In this document: positions 38,989-51,000 of the stretch, piece by piece
How the letters are laid out: every line of letters begins with the position of its first letter
How positions within the stretch are numbered: the stretch's first letter is position 1
Origin: Euglena gracilis
Lineage: Eukaryota > Euglenida > Euglenophyceae > Euglenales
Assembly: GCA_039621445.1 (NCBI GenBank)
Contig: CP154956.1
Location: 35,065,437 to 35,129,436 of the forward strand
Direction of reading: 5' to 3'
Length of the DNA stretch: 64,000 nt
Position numbers and translations under genes: made by a program
The notes under the pieces: generated by a model
Told to the model about the DNA's origin: nothing
What the model saw: only the letters and a program-made list of their open reading frames with translations
Databases searched by the model: none

Positions 38989-41189
38989 AGGTTCAAGGAG
39001 GGTGTCCAGGGGTTTAGATGGGAGGTGCCCCCCCCAGAAGGGGCGTCGGGACCCCCCCATCTGGGGTCTTTAAAAACACCTGTTTAAAATCCTTCTCCTC
39101 AATGCCTTGTTGTTCACAATTAACCTCGTTTTAGTTCACAGTGAAACCCGTTTTAACATTCAAAAACATCCAAAAACGAGGTGCCTGTTTGACATCATGC
39201 TGGTGTCAGTGTTCCCAGAAAATGCAAGCACAAATGTTCATGAAATGGTTACAGTTCCATGCAGTGCATAAACTACCCAAATAATGATCACTCCACAAAT
39301 AGTACCCTCCCCTGAAGGCCGACTGAGGGCTATGGTGAGGGGAAAAAAATACAAGAAAGAACAATCTCTGCAACTGCAAAGATCACATGAATGGATGACA
39401 TTTAGTCATAAAATGTACCAGAGAATCAAAACATCACGTGAACAAAGGATACAGGTGGAGACAGAACTGGACATTGAGAGGAATTGCTTGTTATAGAGTG
39501 CATTTGGCTCTCCTTGTGGTACAAATCAAATTTTTTTTGATGAAGCGAAGAACCCCCCCACCCGCTCCCAGAAGGCTTCTTTTGGGTCCAGGGGTGCTGT
39601 AGGAAGGGTGGGGCACTTGGGGGGGGGAAACATTTTTGGATTGTCTTGACGCCCCCCCGCTGAAAACAATTTTTTTTTTAAAAACAAGGAAATTTTCCTT
39701 CTGAGTCGGCAGGCATTGGGGACCGAAACTGATTGCACAATAGCACAAGGCACTTCAGGGTTGGTAAAAAATCAGTCTTCCAGACCCCCCCTTTTTATTT
39801 GAAGGCCTTTTGCACAATGGAGGCCCTTTATATTATCCTGACCCAACTTTTTTGAATTTTTTTATTGCACCATGTGAGTGATTTTTTCACCGTTTTTTTT
39901 TTGCCCTCACGGCCGTGTGCACGGATCGGGGGTTATTACTTACTTGGGCAGCCGAAGTTGGTTCTGGGGGAGGGTGTTTTTTTGGTGGGGGTTTATTTGC
40001 AATTGTAAGAGCATTTCCACCTTTTGCAGCAGCAAAAAGTCCGCTGCCTTCGCCTCTTTTCCAGCTCCTCTCCGCAGCCTGGCAAAATTGTCCCAGCACT
40101 CACCCTCATCTGTCCGATAAACTGTCCGTCTTCCAGGACCACCCAAGCCGCCCAGCCATGTGTGCCGCAGCCACCCCATTGCTTTGTTGACTGCCCTCAC
40201 TCCTCTGTGGGGCACTGACTGTTGACTGAATGTTTCCCCCAGGGGTGTGTCCTGGGGGTGTTGGGGAGGGGGGGCTTGGCCAAGGGTGAACCACAGCGGC
40301 CGACCTGGCGAAATTTTCCCCTATTACGACAAGATCCGTGCATCTTGAGCCATGTTGACCACTTGAGTGTCTCTGAGGATGTGTCACGGAAGCCACCCAG
40401 CAGTGACTGAGCAATGGAATGGCCGCGACGGAGCTGTATTGCTGATGTACCATACGTATTCTGCCACAAGACTGACTGCGCCTTTGACGCAGTGGCAGTC
40501 CCTATACCCGAGCAATGGGTGGGGCGTTGGAAGGTTTGGCTGTATATACCGCTGGTTTTCAAAACTCGACTATAACCTGCATAACCTGCTTCACAATCGA
40601 TTCCCGTTTGTCTTCGTTTCTTTGTGTGCTGCACTTTGCTGTCTGTTCTTGATAGGAGCTTACCTGTGGTGGAGATGGTTCATGGTCTGGCAAGCTCCCA
40701 GCAGGAATAGAAGCCCAACAGCCCAGTGGGGGGAGATGCAAACACCTTTTTTGTTTTCGTTTTTCGTTTTTTTTGTGTGTTTTTCAATTTTGGCGAAAAT
40801 TTCTTTTTTTGTGGTTTTTTTTTTGCGTCGCGTTTTTCGAGGGTCAATTTTGCTCCCCCCCCCCTGCAGTGGGTTGTTGCAGCCCCAAAGTCAAAATTTC
40901 GATGAAAATTAACCATTATTTTCCTACCATTTTCCCACATGGCTGGAACTGGTGGTCTGGTGGATGGGCATTTTCAGTCCGGTGGGTGTGCGTTACTGGT
41001 CTGCTTCAATTGTCAGTTTTTGAACTTTTGGAGTCTGTTGCTGTCCCCCAGAGATTTCGTCTGCATCTCCGCCAACACACTTCTTTTACAGTCAGCCGGA
41101 ATAACAATGCTCAAGAAATTCTCCACAGTCCTGAAGAAAATGTTGGGAAAACCATGTTAAGGAAGTGTCAACCCCCTCCTTTTTACCCT

Positions 41190-41502
41190 CCCTGATAAAC
41201 CCTCTGATTACCCCCCCCCCCCCGGAAGAAAGATGAAAGACGTCGGGGACGATTTTTTTCGGCCGCAAAACACCCCAAAACTGATTTTTTTTGGCAATCT
41301 TCATGTCTCCAACCATCATCGAAACTGCCATTTTGGACAAAATTTGTCAAAAATTGCCTATTTTCGGAGGCTTGGAGGTCATTAAGGGGTCAGATTTTGA
41401 CGAACAATTCCTTGACATAATCCCCCACTCCCCCCCTTTGGGTGACCAACCTAACCTGATCCTAAAACCCTGAGGGGCTTACTTATAAGAGGGGGGTTTA
41501 GC
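41190..41502. repeat. GACCAAC-family repeat
   Basis: The same order of blocks as 16131-16512 (TTTTTTTCGGCCGCAAAAC, GGGTCAGATTTTGAC, GACCAACCTAACCTGATC, ACTTATAAG with C/G runs). Confidence 0.65.
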
Positions 41503-41976
41503 AGTTGGTTGATTTCTGCAAAAATCAACATGGTTATACCAAATATCTTCTGATAAAGAGACAATAAAGATACAATTATTTCCCCCTCCCAGAATTCTCA
41601 AAAGTGTTGACCACTCACCACCACAAGCGCTGTCCATGTTCCATATGGCTCAAATTTGTGGTGCTGCTTCAAAGAGTTCCTCCAAAGGTCGCACCAAAAA
41701 AGTGTAAAAATGTTTATTTTGGGTGCTTCCATCATTCGTATTTTTTCCTGCTGTTTTTGTCAGGATTCAGCAAAACTGAAATGTACCTCTCGACGAAGAA
41801 ATTTTTTGGGATGGAGTTTTTTTTTGGCTGAGATTTATTTGTAACTTTGCTGTGTCATCCTGGGACTAGAAACGTCTCATTCACTAGGGGTGCTTTTCAT
41901 CCAGAACACTGATCTCAGATGGTCAAAGCAGAAATGAAACGGACAGATAATGCCGCGTTCATTCTACCCAAGACAT

Positions 41977-41994
41977 GTTCCTTTTTTGGCACAG
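41977..41994 (+). promoter_or_regulatory. Probable spliced-leader acceptor of histone deacetylase gene
   Basis: Pyrimidine tract TTCCTTTTTTGGCACAG ends in AG at 41993-41994, 13 nt before the start codon at 42008. I see no in-frame upstream exon. This fits trans-splicing; transcript ends would settle it. Confidence 0.5.
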
Positions 41995-42007
41995 TATCAT
42001 CCTTTAT

Positions 42008-42077
42008 ATGCCAGCAAGCAAGAAAGTATGTTATATCTACGAAGCTGACGTGGGTTTGTACGAGTATGGCCAGTCTC
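42008..42077 (+). CDS. HDAC: Histone deacetylase, exon 1
   Basis: Start codon to ..YGQS plus the first base of the His codon. It matches the conserved KVCYYYD-DVG-YYYG start of the family. Confidence 0.9.
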
Positions 42078-45000
42078 ATACAGGGCCTTTTCTTGTGCCA
42101 ATTTTTTTTTAAAACTAATCTGTTGATTTTTTCTGTTCAATCTGTGCGCAAATTGTAAAGTTTTTTCAGCTGGCACAAACATTTCTTGTGATTGAATGTA
42201 GTCAAGTTATCAGTGTGATGTAACAGTCGGCTGTGCCAAACATGATTTCTTCCCAATGCCACTGCCCCCCCCCCCCTCGAGTTGGAGATAAGTTGTAGGG
42301 TTAGGGTTAGGGTTGCCACAATTGGATCTCCCAATTGAGTCCAAATTAGGCGAAAATCCGGTCTAAATGTGCCTCAATGCGGAATGAAATTGTCCACAAT
42401 CCAAATGTAAATTCGAACTTATCTTTAACTGAAAAATAATAAACCCAACTCTGAAACGAGAATGTGTCAAAAGTGGGCGAGTGTGGGACAAAGATTCATT
42501 TAACACCTGTGTGACCCCTCCCCCCTCCCCGGGGGGGTCAACCACCCACCCACCCAAAATCAAAATCGACTGAAAACACCGGAAAAAATTTTCCTGCCTG
42601 GGCCTTTGGCCGGGCAAAAACCTGGTCCATTGTGTTGCAACCTCCGGTTTCCTGTACAAAGCTGTATTGAGGATGTTTTCAACAAAGAATTGCCCCTATC
42701 AGCCCTTATGATGCACGACATTCCTTTATGTGAACTGGCTACAAAGCGCTTGGTCTGGCCAAAGCAGTGCTCATCGTTTCCAATGCAGTGCAATAAAAAA
42801 AGTGATTAAAGTCAGATCTTTTTTTTGAAAATGTGCTCTCACTGGAAAGGTGTCCCCTTAAATGGCCCTGACGGCACCCAATGAAGCCATATCGCGTCGC
42901 GGTATGTTTCTGCCCCCTTACTCTCTCCTGCCCCGGCATCTGTTCCTTCTCCCTCTCCCTGTTTGAATTTTTGTTCAGGAATGGGATCTGCAGTCGAGCC
43001 AGAAACATTTTTTGTATTATTGTTCCGTCAGCGACACACGTACGTGACTTCAGACAGGGGACAAAGGCACCCCATGCCTTGATCCAGCAATCAGATTGAT
43101 ATTTGAGAAAATGTTACGTTGGCGACAATCACTGCACTTTGGCTTCAGCTTATTTGATTCTGGTGAGTTTGACAGTTGGAGAGCATCATTATCCAAAACA
43201 TATGTTGATTTCATATTGTATGTTTGACCCAACTCAAGTGGTGGGGAATCGCCTGGAAAAAAACCTTTGAAATCACATTGGGAAAAGAAAACCCTTGTTC
43301 AAATTTGCCCAATAAAATTTTTCTCAATTGTGAGTCAAGCAGCACCAAAGGGGACCGTTGTGTTTTGTTTTTTATTTTCTTGCTTTTTTTGTTCACAGCA
43401 GACTTTCGTTGACACTGTGTCGTTGACACCCCCCCCCCCCCGTGTCAATGGCTCATTTGGCCTGAATTTGGCATTGCTTGTGCGCTGCTGTTGCTGTATG
43501 TGCTTTGGAAAAGAGGGGGACGATGCCAGAAAGTGAGAAAGTTGACCAAGCTGACAAAAACAATGGTGACCCCAGCCGCCTTGCTTGGCCAGGTGACCAA
43601 CTCCATTGTGAAGCAGTGGGGCTTGCACAAGAAGATGGACGTGTGTGCCCCCTTGCACTTCCGCTTGTTGTTTCTCCTTGTTTGTTTTTCTGTTTGTTTT
43701 CTTTGCCGTTATTCCAGCGGTGCTCCCCTTCATCACTGCGATCTCCCCCTCCTGCGGTTTCATTTTGGACCAACATTTTTTTTGAACACTTCTGGCAGCC
43801 TCAAAGGCGGCCAATGGGTTACGGATGTTGCTCCAGATCCTGCAGCCCTCCTACGCCACTGCGGCCGACATGAAGAAGTACCACCTGGAGGACTACGTCG
43901 ACTTCATCAACAGCATCGGCCCCTGCGCAAAGGTGCCTTTCGCCCTTCCCTCCCTCCATCCATTGTGATGGCTGTCTCCCCATTGCAGAGTCGCTGTCGC
44001 TGCCATTGACCAAGGCATTAAGGTCGCCACCGCCTCCGCAGGACGCTTCCCGCCGGGAGGGCTTCTCCCGCGAGCTGGCAAAGTACAACTTTGGCGATGA
44101 CTGCCCCGTGTTCGACGGGCTGTGGGAGTTGTGCCAGCTGTGCGCGGTGTGTGACGCGCCGGCCTCCCGGCCCGTGTGCTGTGCCCTTCAATTCAAAAGG
44201 CAGGGTGGCCACGGCCCTTTTGCCTCGCCACCCCCTCCGCGCTTTGGGCTTTGGGTGGGTACCGGGACTGCAGGGTCACTGCCCCCCCATCGTCCCCCTG
44301 CCCAGGGAGGTTCCCTGGCCGCCGCCCGGCAACTCAACACAGGCAAGGCAGAGGTGGCAATCAACTGGGCACACAGGGCTGCCTGGGATGGCCTGCGAGG
44401 CACTGCCTGCAGGACAGGGATATTCCGCAGGTCATAACCTCCCCCAGACCTCAGACGATCTGAGCACAGAGGTCCGTGCGTCAATGCACATTCCACAACC
44501 ACGCCAGGCCGCACGACATCGTGCGACATTGTGCATGAACAACAGGCCAATATGCAGCTCTGAGACAGGGCGGCCTACACCACGCACGCAAGTCAGAGTG
44601 CCGAGGGTTCTGCTCACACCTTTCCTTTTCTGCTATTGTGTGCTGGCAAAATGGTTTTTTGTTCCCTCAAAAGTTTGCCTGCCAGATTGTATTAAAATTC
44701 TTGAAAGGTTGACGAGGCGGCTTCAAAATTCATAATTTGCCACTTTAACTTTGGGGGGAACTTTGGGAGATATTGGGGTATTGACGCGTGTGCGTGTGCC
44801 TGTGCGTGTGTGCGCACTGGGGGGGTTAATTTTTATTTATTTTTTTATTTTTTTGGTGAAGAAGGTGTCTTCAGCCGTCTGGATTTATGATCCAGACGCT
44901 TGATTTATGATTTATGATGATTATTTATGATTTATTATTCGTGATGATTATTTATGATTTATGATGATTTGGAACTGTGCCTGGGCAGGATACAAACAAG

Positions 45001-48000
45001 GGCCAAAGGTGCCAAGCGTAACTCTCTTCTTCAAGAAATAAAATGTCTTTTTGTTGGTGCAGAAAATCATGCATCAGGACTGGGGGCATCTGGGACTCTA
45101 CAGCCCCACGCTTCTTTTGGAGGAATTTCGCACCTACCGGAGGGGGGGGTGCTATGGGTACGCAGGCAGGGGGATGGGGCACTTTCAATCCCTGGGGGAG
45201 GGGTCGGGTTTGGTGGGCAGTGCTATAGCAAACCCTCCGATGCTGAAGGCGCCGGGGAGCCCGAAAGTGGCCATTTTCAAGGGAAAATTGGCGTTGTCGG
45301 CAGGCACTAAGCCCCAAACCGACCCCCCTGGGGAGGGGTGCCTGCTATGGGCAGGCACCATTGCACAAGGCACCCCAGGGGTTGCTAAAAACAAGACGGC
45401 TCCCAAAAGTTCAAAATTTCCATTCTGTGCTCGCGCCAAAATGTTCAGCATTTTTGGCAAATTGCCAGAAAGGACATTTCTGGCCATTTTTTTGGGCAGG
45501 CATAATTATTTTTGTCGAGCCAAAACTTGCTCATTTTGGTCATGGCATTGCCAGCCCCCCCCCCCCAAATAACTTTGAAGTGCCCTCAGGCTTTTTGTGC
45601 CCAAATAACTGGGAGAAAATAATCTGTCCAAATAACTTTGTCCACCCTTCAGAAATAAAATTTTGAAAATGATTCGGTTTTTTTTGGAGAATCAGGAGGT
45701 GGTGGGCGCAAACTATCATCTGAAATGTCATAATGCTGTTGTCCGATTGTTATGTTTTCATTATGAATAAAACAGCATTTAGCAACAAATTCCTGTAAGA
45801 AAAGTTGTCAATCGGTCCATCAATGACATCAATGGCATTGCCCAAATAACTTTGCAGGAGATTGGGGGCAATATATTAAGTTATTTGTTGAGCGTTTGGG
45901 TGGGAGGAGTCCCCACCCCTTTGGACATCCGGGGAGGGGGTTCAAAAAGCCTTGTGGAACGGCGTGGGTTTGCTACGTGAACGACATCGTGCTGGCAATC
46001 CTGGAGCTGCTGAAGGCGTTTTCGCGTGTGCTGTATGTTGACCAGGCTTTTGCTTAAGGGTTCGCAGTACCCTCCTGGGGGGGTCCGCTGGCAGGGCTAG
46101 TTTGTGGGATATTATTTTCCAGCAAAGTGCCGATTTTTCTGGGAACCCCAAAGCTTGCCAAAAATGCCCATTTTGGCCATTTTTGGCAGGTTGGGACAAA
46201 ATCCCAATTTTTTTTTGGAAAAATATCAGCCCAAAAACGCATTGATAACCTCATTTGCACCTTGGCGCGCAGCACTGGAGGAATTCTTTTTCGAGTTGGG
46301 GGACCCCGACCCTCCCTCGGGGGGGGGGGGGCGAGCGGGGGTCTAGCTGGTGGCTTATTTCCCGTGTGTTGCAAAATAGCCAGCCAGTGGACCCCCTGAG
46401 GTCCTTAAGCAAAAGCCCAATGTGGACATCGACATCCACCATGGGGATGGGGTTGAGGAGGCGTTCTATTTGACCGACCGTGTCATGACCGGTGCCCCCT
46501 TTCCCCGTCTAGCGCGTTTCTTTGGAACTTGGCATATTGTTTTGTTTGTTTTGTTATAACAACAGAAGAAGCACGGGGTTTTAGAACGTGGCTTTGGTGA
46601 TTGGGTTTGGGTTCACAAGCCAAAAAAAATAGAAAAGAATTTCGAACGTTTGGATTGTGGTGTCCTTATTCTGAAGAGGATTGCTTGGGTAGTGAGGCAC
46701 AGTTTTGTTGGTCCAACAGGTTGGACTAAGGAAATTACCCCGACGTGTTGAATACCCCATTGGGTTGGCTTGGCATCAAAGTGTAGAATAATCTTTTTTT
46801 GGAACGGTGGTGCATGAACGACGGTCCAAAATGCCCGTTTTTGGTTTCAGAAGGAAATCCTTTCACTGATTTCAAATGTTTTCTGAAGAAAAAGCCCCCA
46901 AATCGTCATACCTAGACTGTGCCTTCCTCCCTGTCACCCAAGACACAGGAGACTGACCCAGGGGGATACCCAGGACACACCCCAAGGGCCAAATTTTCCA
47001 TTTGCGCCGAAAATTTTGGCGATTTCGACAAATTTTTGCCAAAAGTAGCCAAAATGGCATTTAGTATCAACTTTGGGGGGTATATTTTTCGTCCCGTCAC
47101 TGCTTTAGTGGGGGCTGTCCTCCTCTCCTTGACCGAGGGTTCGCCCCCCCCCCCACCTGCCCTTACATCAAACCCTGTACAGAATCCCTCCCCGCACGCA
47201 ATACACAACCCCCAAGAGGGCTTTGAAAGGCAGCCTTAAACTGGGGGTCCCAGTGTTGTAAGTTTGGTTTGCCCGGGGGGGGGGCAGAGGGGGAGGCTGG
47301 GTCTGGTTGTGAGGATGGGTCAGACCAAGTGGGTGTGCCCCGAAGGGGGTTTTTTTCCCCTGTTCTCGGCGAAGCAGTCAATTTTGGTACCCCAAAATCG
47401 ACTCCCTGAAATAATGGATCCCCTCCGCCAGGCTTAATTGGGGAGGGGGAAAATGTGAAATATACGAAACGCATCCCCCCCGTGCTGAACTCCAAAGAAG
47501 CAAATCAAGGCGGAAACTCAAGCATTCCCCTCTGGAAACGGCATTTGCTGCATGAATAAAACTACATGTTGTCTGAAAACCTTGCAACAAGTGCAAGTGA
47601 AGCAGTATCAGTGCTGGTTTTTTTGTGAAAGGCGCCAGAAACAAACAAGCAAAAGTATGCTTTTTTGAGGTCTTTGAGTTTGAGAAAATGTGCCCAAATA
47701 ATGGATTCCCCCAAAACCTGGCCTGGATTAGAGTGATTTCGGAGGAGTGGACCAATCAAAAAGTGCCTGAAGCTTTTCTCTTGAAAAAGAGGCTGGTTTC
47801 CCATTGGATTGGGGGATGAAACAGCAAAAAAAGGTTGAAAATGATGTTTCTGTGTGTTGTGAATGCCCCAAAAATGGACCCCCCAATGAAAAACTTCGTT
47901 TTTTCACCCAAAGGTGACTCCCCCCCAAGAAAAGCCTCAAGGTCCGGGCAACAGAAAAAATTTGGAGGGATATTCCAATTTTTCACAAGAAACAATCCAT

Positions 48001-51000
48001 TTTTGGGCAGAAATCGCTAATTTTGGGGAAAACACCCAGGCACACACACACACACACACACACACAAACAAAAGTGTTGTTTGACTACAGTTGGGGACAG
48101 TGGAACACAAATGAACGCATCACAAAGCGTAACAAAACAAAGGGGGAGGTTGGGTGACTGGCGGTTGGCAAACACTGGTCCACCTATGGAGTAACTGCCC
48201 CCAAAATAACACTTCCATATGGTCACCCCCCCAAATAAATCCCCCTGAGGACAGTTTGGCAACCTAAACAACCTCCCAGGCTTCTTTTTGGGCTGGCCGT
48301 TATGGGCAGGCAGGGGGGTACGACGGTTTCGACCCCCGGGTTGGGATTTGTGGGCAGTGCTGTAAAACCCCCCAAAAATAAGGCTCTCTGGGCCGACCGA
48401 GCAAAAATTCAAAAATAAGATCCCCCATAAATAGACCCCCCCCCCTGACGGCGCGAAGCGCCGAAGACGGTGAAAAATTTCCCAAAAAAATACCCAAAAC
48501 CCAATTTAATACTCAAAAATGATGGAATTTCAAAAAATTTCAGATTTTGAGGTGCAAAAAAACATGGTAAAATGTCAATTTCCACCAATTTGCGCACGGC
48601 GCGAAGCGCCGAAGGAAAAATTTTAGTGCTCTTGGGAACCTGAAAAATGGTGTTTTTTTCGGGCCGGGTCGGTCAAGAAAAAATCCAAAAATAAGGCCCC
48701 CCAAAATAAGACCCCCCCCCCCCCTGGAGGTTTCCAGCAACGGACCCAAAAATAAGACCCAGGTCTTATTTTTTGGGGGGAGGTAGCCCCGGCTCCGAAG
48801 GCGCCGGGGGCCGAAATTGGCCATTTTTGAAGGAAAATTGGCTGGGTTGGCAGGCACCAGGTCTAGAACTGACCCCGGGGGGGGGGTGTGCCAGTGATGG
48901 GCAGGCACCCCATAGCACAAGGCACCCCCCTCCTCTCCCCTCCCGGGGTTGGTGAACAGAAACCTGAACCTCCCGTTTCAGACATCAGCCTACAACTCCA
49001 ACCCTAACCCTAGCCCTAACCCTAATGAGGGGGAAATCAAACTTTTGGAGTGGTCATTTGGGCGTACTCCCTTTAATTGATGTCATTGCCATTTTGACAA
49101 CCGATTTTTGGCAACAACAATTCATGTTGTGCCTTCTCAAGCAGCTTAGGGGGATCAGGGTCAGAACTGACCCCGGGAGGCTTTATATTTGGAGAGTGGG
49201 GTTTCTGCTTCCTAACCCTGAAAAAAGCAAGACCTCCCCAAAATAAGGCCCCCCAAGAATAAGACCCCCCTGCCGATTTTTAGTAAAAATATAAAAAAGC
49301 AGGCCTGCCCAAACTTAGACCCCCAAAAATAAGACCCTCCCTCGGGATTTCCCGAAAAATCTAAAAGGTAGACCCCCCTGAAAATTTGAAAATGCTGCCA
49401 AATGGGTGGTTTTTGACATTTTTTCGATTTCTGCCCATGTTGCATGTGTCAAAATTGGCATTTTTTGGAGAGTTTTTTTTGCTCATTCCCAAAAATTGCC
49501 CTTTTTGGACCGATTTTTGGACCTTCCCGTGGAAAGGGTTTTTTCCGTTTTTTTTTTGGGTCGAGTTTTACAGAAAGCCTCCCCCCCAAAAGGATACCTT
49601 TGGGGGGGGGTGGGGGGGGGGGGGGAGGGGGGGGGGAGGGGGGGGGGGTGAGGGAGGCGGGGGGGGGGGGGGGGGGGGGTTGAGCAACAGACCCAAAAAA
49701 GTTGACCCGGGGTGTTGTTTTTGGGGGGTTATTCTTTATTGGACATTTAAAAGGTGAGCTATAGAATTTTAGAGATAAACTCCCAAAATTTTCCAGTGGG
49801 CAGCCACTTTTTTTTGCCACCCCAAATAATGACCTCCGGTAGGCAGGGGGGTCTTATTTATGGAGGGGTCCATTTCATGGATTTTTGCTCGGACCGGTCA
49901 GGGGGGTCTTATTGGGGAGGGTCTTATTTTTGGGGGGGTTTACCTGGTTTCCAGTCCTTTTTGTTGTTTATGGCTTTTTGCGCAATCAATGCTCTTTTTT
50001 GAATTTTATTCTAATCCAATTTTATCGAATTTTTTTCATTCATCGAATGTTTGTGACGATCTTCCTTGCGCAGAGATTTTCGATAAAATTTGGACTGGAA
50101 TTAACAGATTAAGTTCAGCAACCAAATTCTAACCAAGTTCTAATTGTAACCCTAACCCTAGCCCAAACCAGCAGCCAAACCCTGCCCTGGACCGCAGAAC
50201 CGGGCTTATGCTTGAGAACCCCGGGGGTCCACTGCCAAAATGCCTGTTTTTGGCAATGTTTGATTTTTTTTGAACTAGGTCATCCAAAGAAAAAGCACAT
50301 CAAAACCCCCTTTCCAAGGCACGCGGCGCTGGAGGAATTTTTTCCAGTCAGGGGGGTCTGGACCCTCTGGGGAGGTCGGGTCTAGTCTGCGGTCTTTTTC
50401 TGGTGGCTTGCAAAATGCTGCTTAACGACCCGGTTTTCAGCTCTGGAAAACTGGGCTCGCTGGAAAAAGGCTGATGGCTGACCCCCCTCCCTCGTCCCAG
50501 GGCTGGAAACTCGACCAGACCGGTTGAACCAGATACCCAAAAATCGAAAATTGCAAAAAATGCCCCCCAAAATGCCAATTGTGCAGGAATAGATTTTTTT
50601 TAACCCAAAGTTTGCCCTCCCCAGCCCCTTTCCGACCAATTTTGCCCCATTTTTTTTGCCCATTTTGCACCCCCAAAAGCAAAAAATTCATGACCGTCCA
50701 GCCCCCCTTTGGGCGGCTGGAAAGCAAAATAAAACCGAGGATGGAAAACATTTGCTGGGGGTGGCACTCACTTCAGCTTAAGCGGCGCTGTGGTCTGACT
50801 CCCCCTTGTTATTGGATCAGAGTTTTTTTTTGAAGGACCTGGGGGGGGTCCGGACCCACCCATCCTTCCCAAACCCAGTTTTTTTTTCAGGCAGATTTTG
50901 GTGTCCCCCCCGAAAGCGGTCGGCCATTTTTCAAAACAGAGCCACCCTCTGTGAATTTTTTTGTGCTTTCCCCCTAATTTGTGCATTTTTTGTGCTCTTT

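Larger units (their letters stand above)
34728..41976. other. Intergenic region, mostly repeats
   Basis: 35374-35850 carries CAGGGGTTTTTTTT left-end-like sequences and C/G runs (degraded CAGG family). 38766-38988 and 41190-41502 are named repeats. 37500-38660 has a weak gene candidate. 36150-37150 and 39080-41180 show no supported feature apart from C/G and T runs. Confidence 0.5.

Noticed and set aside
42801-42875. AT-AC (U12-type) intron end before the HPMKP exon of histone deacetylase
   Set aside because: The sequence before the exon ends in AC with a CCTTAA-like branch site, but the CAG/CTG pairing rule finds the true upstream exon at 42008-42077 in frame, so U12 splicing is not needed.
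44371-44386. GC donor for histone deacetylase exon 6 (GGGCACAC)
   Set aside because: The nonconventional intron with 8 of 9 complementary end bases gives the conserved NWAGGLHHA exactly.
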